In this document: piece by piece, positions 1 through 4,517 of the stretch
Numbering within the stretch: position 1 is the stretch's first letter
How the letters are laid out: each line of letters opens with the position of its first letter
Translations under genes and position numbers: made by a program
From: Spirochaetaceae bacterium
GTDB taxonomy: Bacteria > Spirochaetota > Spirochaetia > Treponematales > Treponemataceae
NCBI GenBank assembly: GCA_031290725.1
Contig: JAITMZ010000120.1
Span: 1-6,102 of the forward strand
Length of the DNA stretch: 6,102 nucleotides
Direction of reading: 5' to 3'
The notes under the pieces: generated by a model
The model's database searches: none
What the model saw: only the letters and a program-made list of their open reading frames with translations
Told to the model about the DNA's origin: nothing

Positions 1-846
1 CAGCGCCCGGCCCACGGTGACACAGGCGTGCTCCGCATTGAGCCGGGCCCGTTCTACCGCCCCATTGTCCATGTCGCTGCCGGTGATACGGAAGAGCACG
101 TCGGTGCGAATTTTGGCAGCCTCTTCCCGGCGAATCTGTGCGGCCAGCCGAGGGTCGAAGAAGGGCAGGCGTTCCAGAGCAAAGCAACGCCCGAAGCCGG
201 GAGCCGCGTCCAGAGCGTAGAGCAGGGCTTCACTGGGGATGGTGCCCGCGCCGCAAAAGGGGTCGTGGAGAGGGGTCTTCCGGCGCCACAGGGCCATCTG
301 GATGAGCGCCGCAGCCACAGTCTCCCGAAGCGGCGCGATCCCACCCTGGGTGCGATACCCCCGCTTGTGGAGGGGCTCCCCGGACAGGTCCAGCATGATC
401 CGCGCCCGATCTCCGTCGATGTACACCCGTACCGCTGCGGTATCCCCCGTTTCCGGCAGGGTCGCCATGTGCCATTTATCCCCCAGCTTTTTGTAGATTC
501 CCTTGTGTACCATGGCCTGCACGGTGTGCTCCGACGCCAGGGCGCTTCGGTTGGTCCGCACCTTGTCCACAATAATCCGACTGTCTTTGCGGAGCAGATC
601 CTGCCAGGGCGCGGCGTACACTCCGTCGAACAACGCGTCGAACTCTGGGGCGTCAAAGGCGGCGGCCTGCAAAAAGACCCGGTCGGCAATGCGGAGGCAC
701 AGATTGGCCCGGTACATGCCCGCCGCGTCGGCGGAAAAATAGACCCGACCGGGGGCGCCGCCGTTCAGGGCAAAGCCCAACCGCTTGAGTTCAGTGCCTA
801 AAAACTTTTCCGCGCCGATGGCGCACAGGGCTGCGAGGGTATACAT
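1..846 (-). CDS. THUMP-domain class I SAM-dependent RNA methyltransferase, RlmL/YpsC type (3' part beyond left edge)
   Basis: The minus strand is open for 282 codons from ATG at 846 to the window edge, so the C-terminus is missing. The N-terminus (MYTLAALCAIGAEKFLGTEL) and the region to about residue 160 fit the ferredoxin-like plus THUMP module that binds RNA. HKRGYR (160-165) is the usual linker into the Rossmann methyltransferase domain. DPFCGAGTIPSEA (195-207) is motif I, which binds S-adenosylmethionine, and SDMD (257-260) is the acidic loop after the next strand. The catalytic NPPY-type motif should lie just outside the window. Family members (E. coli RlmL N-terminal half, B. subtilis YpsC, about 380 residues) methylate guanine N2 in 23S rRNA; the exact target here is inferred. 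A TAG stop lies five codons upstream of the ATG in frame, so no earlier start is possible. There is no Shine-Dalgarno sequence, and the -10 box ends 6 bases before the ATG. Confidence 0.9.
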   Translation of the reverse strand, partial: MYTLAALCAIGAEKFLGTELKRLGFALNGGAPGRVYFSADAAGMYRANLCLRIADRVFLQAAAFDAPEFDALFDGVYAAPWQDLLRKDSRIIVDKVRTNRSALASEHTVQAMVHKGIYKKLGDKWHMATLPETGDTAAVRVYIDGDRARIMLDLSGEPLHKRGYRTQGGIAPLRETVAAALIQMALWRRKTPLHDPFCGAGTIPSEALLYALDAAPGFGRCFALERLPFFDPRLAAQIRREEAAKIRTDVLFRITGSDMDNGAVERARLNAEHACVTVGRAL

Positions 847-852
847 ACCTAT

Positions 853-881
853 ACTATACTACAAAACGTACAATGAGGCAA
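853..881 (-). promoter_or_regulatory. Sigma-70-type promoter of the RNA methyltransferase gene, predicted leaderless
   Basis: Read on the minus strand, TTGCCT (876-881) is followed by a 17-base spacer and TATAGT (853-858), 4/6 and 5/6 matches to consensus. Only six bases (ATAGGT) separate the -10 box from the ATG at 846, so a normal start site would fall on or next to the A of the start codon. The -35 box follows CCGCC, as it does at the promoter of the gene at 2014. Confidence 0.6.
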
Positions 882-898
882 GGCGGTTTACTTGGCTG

Positions 899-1019
899 CC
901 AGCAATTCAGAATTCAAGAACAAATTTTACCGCGAAGTCAAAAAAGAACAGGGAAAATCAGGTTTTATCCTAAAACTTATTCGACTTCTTCGACTTTGCG
1001 GTTGAATTCTGAATTACTG
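899..1019. repeat. Palindromic intergenic element, copy A
   Basis: The outer arms 900-917 and 1002-1019 are inverted repeats matching at 17 of 18 positions (CAGCAATTCAGAATTCAA against the complement of the right arm). Inside them ACCGCGAAGTC (929-939) faces GACTTTGCGGTT (992-1003), with one mismatch over the paired part. The centre holds a perfect small hairpin, GTTTTA-TCC-TAAAAC (962-976). The right arm is built of 9-base units: CTTATTCGA, CTTCTTCGA, CTTTGCGGT. A second copy lies at about 1838-1959. No ORF or transposase is present, so this is a non-coding repeat of the MITE or REP kind. It lies 10 bases after the DUF2325 stop codon and may also act as its terminator. Confidence 0.8.
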
Positions 1020-1028
1020 AAAACCCTA

Positions 1029-1310
1029 TCAACCCAAAGATGTTTCCAAAATATTTTTTAAGGCGTTTCTACTGCCGCTATGGGACTGTACCAAGGTAAT
1101 CCCACGGTTTGCGGCTTCTTTCCGTGCGATATTTGCCATGCCGTGAGAAACCGGATTCGTACAAAGAACGATTAAATCCGGATTCCCTATGAGGCGATCC
1201 AAATTACACGTATTCTGGGTAAAAACCTTGGCCTTGCAGCCAAATTTTTTACAGATGTCCTTGTACTGACAATGCATTCTATCGTGTCCGCCGATAATGA
1301 CCACACTCAT
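1029..1310 (-). CDS. DUF2325 domain protein, cysteine-rich
   Basis: This encodes 93 residues, the whole of a single DUF2325 domain. Family marks are the N-terminal strand and turn VVIIGGHDRM (3-12), QYKDICKKFGCKAKVFTQ (15-32), and NPDLIVLCTNPVSH (43-56), the segment that usually reads DLIVLFTNTVSH; a conserved serine-rich end follows (SHSGSRNAL, 76-84). Cysteines at 14, 20, 25, 35 and 50 and histidines at 9, 13, 56 and 77 could bind metal, but this is inference. From memory, close relatives in Firmicutes often sit near ferrous-iron transport (feo) genes; the biochemical role is unknown. The ATG at 1310 has GGGGAGGG upstream, ending 8 bases before it. It overlaps the stop of the preceding small ORF as ATGA, so translation is probably coupled. 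The gene is clearly less GC-rich than its large neighbours, which hints at transfer. Confidence 0.85.
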   Translation of the reverse strand: MSVVIIGGHDRMHCQYKDICKKFGCKAKVFTQNTCNLDRLIGNPDLIVLCTNPVSHGMANIARKEAANRGITLVQSHSGSRNALKNILETSLG

Positions 1311-1438
1311 TTAGGCATCCCTCCCCTTTCGCAGTAAACATGCGCTGCACCCTCTATACCCACAATTCGTTTTGCCATTGCGCTTCCTGTTCGCCAACCG
1401 GACGCTGCTGCCCGGCTTGCCGTCTGTACTTTCTGCAT
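1307..1438 (-). CDS. Small ORF of 43 codons, translationally coupled to the DUF2325 gene
   Basis: I do not recognise this protein. The minus-strand ORF starts with ATG at 1438 and ends with TGA at 1309-1307, whose first two bases are also the TG of the DUF2325 ATG. An AGGAG sequence (1445-1449) lies six bases upstream of the ATG, ideal spacing. The product is basic at its N-terminal half (MQKVQTASRAAASGWRTGSA) and ends with HVYCERGGMPK; there is no signal peptide or membrane helix. It is the first ORF behind the palindrome-covered promoter at 1489-1517. It may be a real small protein, or a leader ORF whose translation sets the level of the DUF2325 protein. An internal ATG at codon 21 could give a 23-residue product. 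Good Shine-Dalgarno spacing, the ATGA overlap and the promoter support expression; the lack of a known homologue keeps confidence moderate. Confidence 0.55.
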   Translation of the reverse strand: MQKVQTASRAAASGWRTGSAMAKRIVGIEGAAHVYCERGGMPK

Positions 1439-1462
1439 CCCATTCTCCTGCAAGAGTCATTT

Positions 1463-1480
1463 TGTTAGCAATAGCTAACA
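1463..1480. promoter_or_regulatory. Operator palindrome 1 (TGTTAGC-N4-GCTAACA)
   Basis: TGTTAGC and GCTAACA are perfect 7-base inverted arms around AATA. The site covers about +3 to +20 of the predicted transcript from the minus-strand promoter at 1489-1517. It shares both arms with operator 2, and the two centres are 27 bp apart. The GTTAG/CTAAC halves recall DtxR/IdeR-family boxes, but the spacing between halves is longer than in the classic box, so the regulator is inferred only. Confidence 0.7.
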
Positions 1481-1488
1481 ATTACCAT

Positions 1489-1517
1489 ATGTTAGCATAT
1501 GCTAACAAAAATGTCAA
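1489..1517 (-). promoter_or_regulatory. Promoter of the small ORF-DUF2325 operon
   Basis: On the minus strand a consensus TTGACA (1512-1517) is followed by 17 bases and TAACAT (1489-1494, 4/6). The expected start is near 1482, giving a leader of about 44 bases before the small ORF. Just upstream are A and T tracts (about 1525-1555) that could act as an UP element. Operator 2 fills the spacer and overlaps the -10 box, and operator 1 covers the start of the transcript, so a bound repressor would block this promoter. Confidence 0.65.
1490..1507. promoter_or_regulatory. Operator palindrome 2 (TGTTAGCATATGCTAACA)
   Basis: This is a perfect 18-base palindrome with the same 7-base arms as operator 1. 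It lies between the -35 and -10 boxes and into the -10 box of the minus-strand promoter, the usual place for repression. The protein that binds is not encoded in the window. A DtxR/MntR-type metal-dependent repressor is the best guess, from the half-site and from the DUF2325 gene it controls. Confidence 0.75.
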
Positions 1518-1837
1518 GCAGTTTTTGAACTTTTTTAAAAAAACCTTTATTTTTGCAGCCGATTGATACGAATATCAGGCTTTGCCAATGATAACGTGGT
1601 CGAACAAGTCCGGCGGCTTAGTTGCACAATTTGCACCCCTGCGTTTTGAATTCTTCAATTTTGGCGAACAATTTCTCAGTATTGAAGGCGGGAGGGAATA
1701 GGGGGAAAGGCTTTTGGATTTTTTAACCAACAATACATGCGGATGATGCGCATCGAACAGTTTTTTGGTGTTGGTCTGGGCAGGCACAGGGTGCCGGCAT
1801 TTACTTTTTTTTCACCATGAAATACCCGCAGGATCAC
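1518..1837. other. AT-rich stretch with no convincing gene; possible radC-like relic
   Basis: No frame here gives a credible protein. An open minus-strand frame of 70 codons (1575-1787) has an odd, proline- and lysine-rich composition and no Shine-Dalgarno sequence. Its last residues, PPDLFDHVIIGKA, resemble the LLDHIIIG motif near the C-terminus of RadC-family proteins, and a stop follows at once. Another frame of the same strand contains FPPAFNTEKLFAKIEEFK then a stop, which also reads like natural protein. This fits a decayed, frameshifted gene fragment but the match is short. The part near 1525-1555 holds A and T tracts upstream of the DUF2325 operon promoter. Confidence 0.25.
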
Positions 1838-1959
1838 AAGAATTTAGAAAAATTCTAACCGCGAAGTCAAAAAAGTCGAAAAAGGAAGAAAAAAAAGGAT
1901 ACGGTAGATGCAAACTTCTTCGACTTTTTCGACTTTGCGGTTGAATTGCGAATTGCTGG
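1838..1959. repeat. Palindromic intergenic element, copy B
   Basis: The left arm from 1857 (TAACCGCGAAGTCAAAAAAG and on to about 1885) and the right arm 1915-1943 can form a stem of about 28 bp with about three mismatches. The right arm is made of 9-base units CTTCTTCGA, CTTTTTCGA, CTTTGCGGT. Its outer end GAATTGCGAATTGCTGG matches, in inverse orientation, the outer end of copy A (16 of 18 over the terminal repeat). The left outer arm is degenerate, so that boundary is approximate. The element ends 17 bases before the -35 box of the gene at 2014, just as copy A ends 17 bases before the -35 box of the methyltransferase. Confidence 0.75.
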
Positions 1960-1976
1960 AATCCCAGATGTCCGCC

Positions 1977-2006
1977 TTGACAGGCCCCCGCCTCCTGTGG
2001 TATACT
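1977..2006 (+). promoter_or_regulatory. Sigma-70-type promoter of the transglutaminase-like gene, predicted leaderless
   Basis: TTGACA (1977-1982, consensus) is followed by 18 bases and TATACT (2001-2006, 5/6). The ATG at 2014 comes after only seven bases (GTCCCCC), with no Shine-Dalgarno sequence, so transcription should start at 2013 or 2014. Confidence 0.65.
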
Positions 2007-2013
2007 GTCCCCC

Positions 2014-3237
2014 ATGAAGTACCATCGTTTCATCCTGGGTGCCGTCGCACTGGCGGCGATGTGTGCGGCTTTCCCCGCGTCGGCCCAGAGTCGGCAGGAG
2101 TCACCGGCTGCTTTTCCGCGCCTAGAGTCCAGCGAGGAGGTTCGCGGTTTTGTCAGCGGCGGGTATACCTGGCAAGAATTGGCGCGTATGGCCCTGTGGG
2201 CCTCCACTGCGGGTCTCCCGGAGGCTGCCTCCGTCCCTCGATTTACCGCCCTGCTGGAAGACGCCGCCGCACAGATGGAACAGGCCCTTCCGGAGGATCC
2301 CCGGCAGCGGGCTGAATACGTGCTTACCTACCTGCACGACAGGTACCTCAAAGCTTACTCGGCCTTGCAAACCCGGATCGATGTGCTGTTGACTAACGGG
2401 CGTTTCAACTGTGTGTCCTCCGCGGTGTTCTACACAATTCTGGCCAATGCCGCAGGGCTGGAGGTTTTCGGGGTGGTCACCAGGGATCACGCTTTTGCCA
2501 CGGTGCGGATCAACGGAGAGACCATCGACGTGGAGACCACCAACCGCTACGGCTTTGATCCGGGGAATCGCACGGAATTTCACGACCGATTCGGTCAAAC
2601 CACGGGGTTCGCCTATGTTCCTGCCCGGAATTATCGGGAACGGGCGGAAATCGGTCTACCGGAGCTGGTTTCCCTGATTTTAAGCAACCGCATCACGGAG
2701 CTGGAAAAAAGCCGGCGCTACATCGATGCGGTACCATTGGCCATTGACCGGGAAGCGATGCTGGCCTACCGGAGCAAGATACCCAATTCAGCCATCTTCG
2801 CCGACCCCCATGACGACGTGCTGGACAGGCTGTTCAACTTTGGTGCCGTCTTCGTGAACGCCCGCCGGGAAGAGGACGCCCTCCGCTGGGCGGATTTTGC
2901 CGCGCCCCTCTACCCGGACGAAAAACGCTGGGCCGATTACGTGGATGCCGCGGTAAACAATATGCTGGACAAATATATCCGCGGACGGGACATCGCCGGT
3001 GCCCGGGACCTGCTGACCCACTATCAGGATCGCCTCACCCCCGGCATATTGGCGCGGCTGGACAGTCTGGTCACCCAAAACGAAATCGTCGCCATCCACA
3101 ATACCTTTGCCGCGCAATACAACAAGCGGGATTTCGTCGGGGCTTACGCCATTGCCGCAGAGGGTCTTGCGCGCTTCCCGGGGAACAAGCAGCTCGCCTC
3201 AGACGCGGCCCTGGCGAATAAAGCGCAGCAGCAGTGA
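2014..3237 (+). CDS. Exported transglutaminase-like protein with helical-repeat C-terminal region
   Basis: This encodes 407 residues. Residues 1-24 form a signal peptide: a basic start (MKYHR), a hydrophobic core (FILGAVALAAMCAAF) and a PASA-Q cleavage site; the lipobox-like LAAMC does not fit well, so a soluble or periplasmic product is more likely. Residues about 100-205 resemble the SirB1/transglutaminase-core fold, with NGRFNCVSSAVFYTILA placing a nucleophile at Cys133, RDHAFATV placing His159, and IDVETTNRYGFDP offering Asp172 or Glu174 as third catalytic residue. Residues about 265-400 are helical and TPR-like (LFNFGAVFVNARREEDALRWA; FAAQYNKRDFVGAYAIAAEGL). Such proteins may be cysteine proteases, amidases or inactive scaffolds of the cell envelope; the substrate is unknown. 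The helicase follows after 11 bases, so the two are probably cotranscribed. The ATG directly follows the promoter with no Shine-Dalgarno sequence. Confidence 0.8.
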   Translation: MKYHRFILGAVALAAMCAAFPASAQSRQESPAAFPRLESSEEVRGFVSGGYTWQELARMALWASTAGLPEAASVPRFTALLEDAAAQMEQALPEDPRQRAEYVLTYLHDRYLKAYSALQTRIDVLLTNGRFNCVSSAVFYTILANAAGLEVFGVVTRDHAFATVRINGETIDVETTNRYGFDPGNRTEFHDRFGQTTGFAYVPARNYRERAEIGLPELVSLILSNRITELEKSRRYIDAVPLAIDREAMLAYRSKIPNSAIFADPHDDVLDRLFNFGAVFVNARREEDALRWADFAAPLYPDEKRWADYVDAAVNNMLDKYIRGRDIAGARDLLTHYQDRLTPGILARLDSLVTQNEIVAIHNTFAAQYNKRDFVGAYAIAAEGLARFPGNKQLASDAALANKAQQQ

Positions 3238-3242
3238 AGGGG
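3237..3242 (+). promoter_or_regulatory. Ribosome binding site that fixes the helicase start
   Basis: AAGGGG lies six bases before ATG at 3249 and overlaps the last base of the upstream stop codon. It favours ATG 3249 over the in-frame GTG at 3234, which has no well-placed Shine-Dalgarno sequence. Confidence 0.6.
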
Positions 3243-3248
3243 TTGCAC

Positions 3249-4427
3249 ATGGAAAATTTGAGCACCTTTGACGCCCTGGGAATTCGGGAAAGCCTCGGGG
3301 AAAAGCTTTCCGCCCAGGGCATTTTACGCCCCACAGCGGTACAGGGCATGGTGATCCCTCGGATCGCGTCGCTTTCCCACGTCTTCTTCCAGTCCGAGAC
3401 CGGCACCGGCAAGACCCTGGCATACCTGCTGCCTCTGCTGGAGCGCTCCGGCACGGACGCCGACCAAAGGGCCGGCCCCGGCATCATCATCGCCGCACCC
3501 ACCTATGAATTGGCGTCGCAGATCAAGCGGGAGGTGCAAAAACTTATCCCCGACCGAAACGTGGCGCTCTGCATCGGCGGGGTGTCCATTCAGCGCCAGA
3601 TTGAGTCCCTGCGCCACACCAATGCGCCTGTGGTGGTGGGGAATCCCGGTCGTCTGACGGAACTGATCGCCCTGCGGAAGCTCAAAACTAACGGCATTTT
3701 CGCCCTGGTGTTGGACGAAGCGGACCGGCTCTTTTCTCCGGAACAGCGGGACGAAACCGCCGCGCTCATGTCCCAGGTTTGCCGAAAGGGTGTGCAGGTC
3801 ATCGCCTGCTCGGCCACGCTGCGGGAAAACGTCCGGGCGCTGCTGGTGAAACACATTCCCGCCCAGGGTGAATCTCAGACGCCTGAGGTGATCCTCCTCC
3901 CCGCCGACGGGGTCCTCACTGGACGCATCGAACACCAGGGGATTTACTGCGAGCACCGGGACAAGGCCGACGCCCTCCGGCGCTACCTGGCGGCGGTGCA
4001 GCCCCCCAAAGCCCTGGTCTTTACCGCCCGGGCCGACGACGCCGACCAGCTCTTCGCCCGCCTGGTTGCACGGCACATTCCCTGCGCCATCCTCCACGCC
4101 AAACTGGGCAAGATGGAACGGAAGAGCGCGCTGGAACAATTTCGTTCGGGGACGCTGCCGGTGATGGTGACCAGCGACTTGGCCGCACGGGGGTTGGATA
4201 TACCGGGGATCACCCACATCATCCAGATGGACTGCCCCCGGGACAGCGATTTTTTCATCCACCGGGCCGGCCGCACCGCCCGTACCGGCACCACGGGGGT
4301 GAATGTGGTGATCGGCGACCGGGCAGAGATGTTCGCCTATGCGGCGCTGGAAAAAAAGCTGGGGATCATCGTGCACCCAAAGGAACTATACGGCGGAAAA
4401 CTGATGGCCCCGGAGCAAGACCCGTGA
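3249..4427 (+). CDS. DEAD-box ATP-dependent RNA helicase
   Basis: This encodes 392 residues with the complete DEAD-box core in order: Q motif region (FDALGI..., with RPTAVQ at 27-32), motif I SETGTGKT (49-56), Ia PTYELAS (84-90), Ib NPGR (132-135), II DEAD (156-159), III SAT (188-190), IV VFTA (257-260), V TSDLAARGLD (308-317) and VI HRAGRTARTG (338-347). It should unwind short RNA duplexes with ATP in ribosome assembly or mRNA turnover. Only about 45 residues follow motif VI, so there is no RNA-binding tail like that of DeaD or DbpA; which subfamily it belongs to cannot be told. Motif Ia has Tyr where Arg is usual (PTRELA), and Ib has Asn for Thr. The ATG at 3249 is chosen for its Shine-Dalgarno sequence; a GTG at 3234 overlapping the upstream stop would add five residues. 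It is probably transcribed from the promoter at 1977. Confidence 0.93.
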   Translation: MENLSTFDALGIRESLGEKLSAQGILRPTAVQGMVIPRIASLSHVFFQSETGTGKTLAYLLPLLERSGTDADQRAGPGIIIAAPTYELASQIKREVQKLIPDRNVALCIGGVSIQRQIESLRHTNAPVVVGNPGRLTELIALRKLKTNGIFALVLDEADRLFSPEQRDETAALMSQVCRKGVQVIACSATLRENVRALLVKHIPAQGESQTPEVILLPADGVLTGRIEHQGIYCEHRDKADALRRYLAAVQPPKALVFTARADDADQLFARLVARHIPCAILHAKLGKMERKSALEQFRSGTLPVMVTSDLAARGLDIPGITHIIQMDCPRDSDFFIHRAGRTARTGTTGVNVVIGDRAEMFAYAALEKKLGIIVHPKELYGGKLMAPEQDP

Positions 4428-4434
4428 CAACACT

Positions 4435-4468
4435 ACCCATAGCGGGATACCTGTAGTGGGCTATGGGT
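4435..4468. terminator. Inverted repeat between convergent genes (ACCCATAGC/GCTATGGGT)
   Basis: Perfect 9-bp arms (4435-4443 and 4460-4468) enclose 16 bases, starting eight bases after the helicase stop. No run of T follows on either strand, so intrinsic termination is uncertain. A further direct copy of CTATGGGTGG lies at 4504-4513. Confidence 0.4.
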
Positions 4469-4477
4469 GGTGGTACT

Positions 4478-4504
4478 GTGGACGGCACACCCCTTGCAGT
4501 CCAC
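4478..4504. terminator. Second hairpin between convergent genes, near the flhF 3' end
   Basis: GTGGAC (4478-4483) pairs with GTCCAC (4499-4504), and inside, past one G/A mismatch, GCA pairs with TGC around a 7-base loop. It sits 14 bases past the flhF stop. There is no T tract, so it may stop transcription with Rho, or protect mRNA ends from exonucleases. Confidence 0.4.
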
Positions 4505-4517
4505 TATGGGTGGCGTA

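Noticed and set aside
54..689. 211-codon minus-strand ORF
   Set aside because: It is in a different frame of the methyltransferase strand, Ser/Arg/Pro/Trp-rich with no motifs.
28..801. 257-codon plus-strand ORF
   Set aside because: It is antisense to the RNA methyltransferase, whose motifs are unmistakable; its own product has no family features.
1355..1444. 29-codon minus-strand ORF starting six bases before the 43-codon ORF
   Set aside because: Its ATG touches the AGGAG sequence, too close for initiation, and its stop is not linked to the DUF2325 start.
1484..1489. TATGGT as an alternative -10 box of the DUF2325 operon
   Set aside because: It lies 22 bases from TTGACA, too far; TAACAT at 17 bases fits better.
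1372..1566. 64-codon plus-strand ORF across the operators
   Set aside because: It runs through the promoter, both palindromes and the small ORF, with no Shine-Dalgarno sequence and no family features.
899..1959. CRISPR array or attachment sites from the repeated sequences
   Set aside because: There are only two copies, in inverted orientation about 900 bp apart, each internally palindromic, with no regular spacers and no integrase.
1812..2315. Overlapping ORFs on both strands across element copy B and the transglutaminase start
   Set aside because: They run through the hairpin and promoter, and beyond 2014 they are shadows of the real gene.
3234..3248. GTG start for the helicase overlapping the upstream stop
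   Set aside because: The ATG at 3249 has a Shine-Dalgarno sequence at six bases; the GTG would add only five residues before the conserved N-terminus.
3324..4376. 350-codon minus-strand ORF
   Set aside because: It is antisense to the DEAD-box helicase; its His/Gly/Gln-rich composition is typical of a GC-rich shadow frame.
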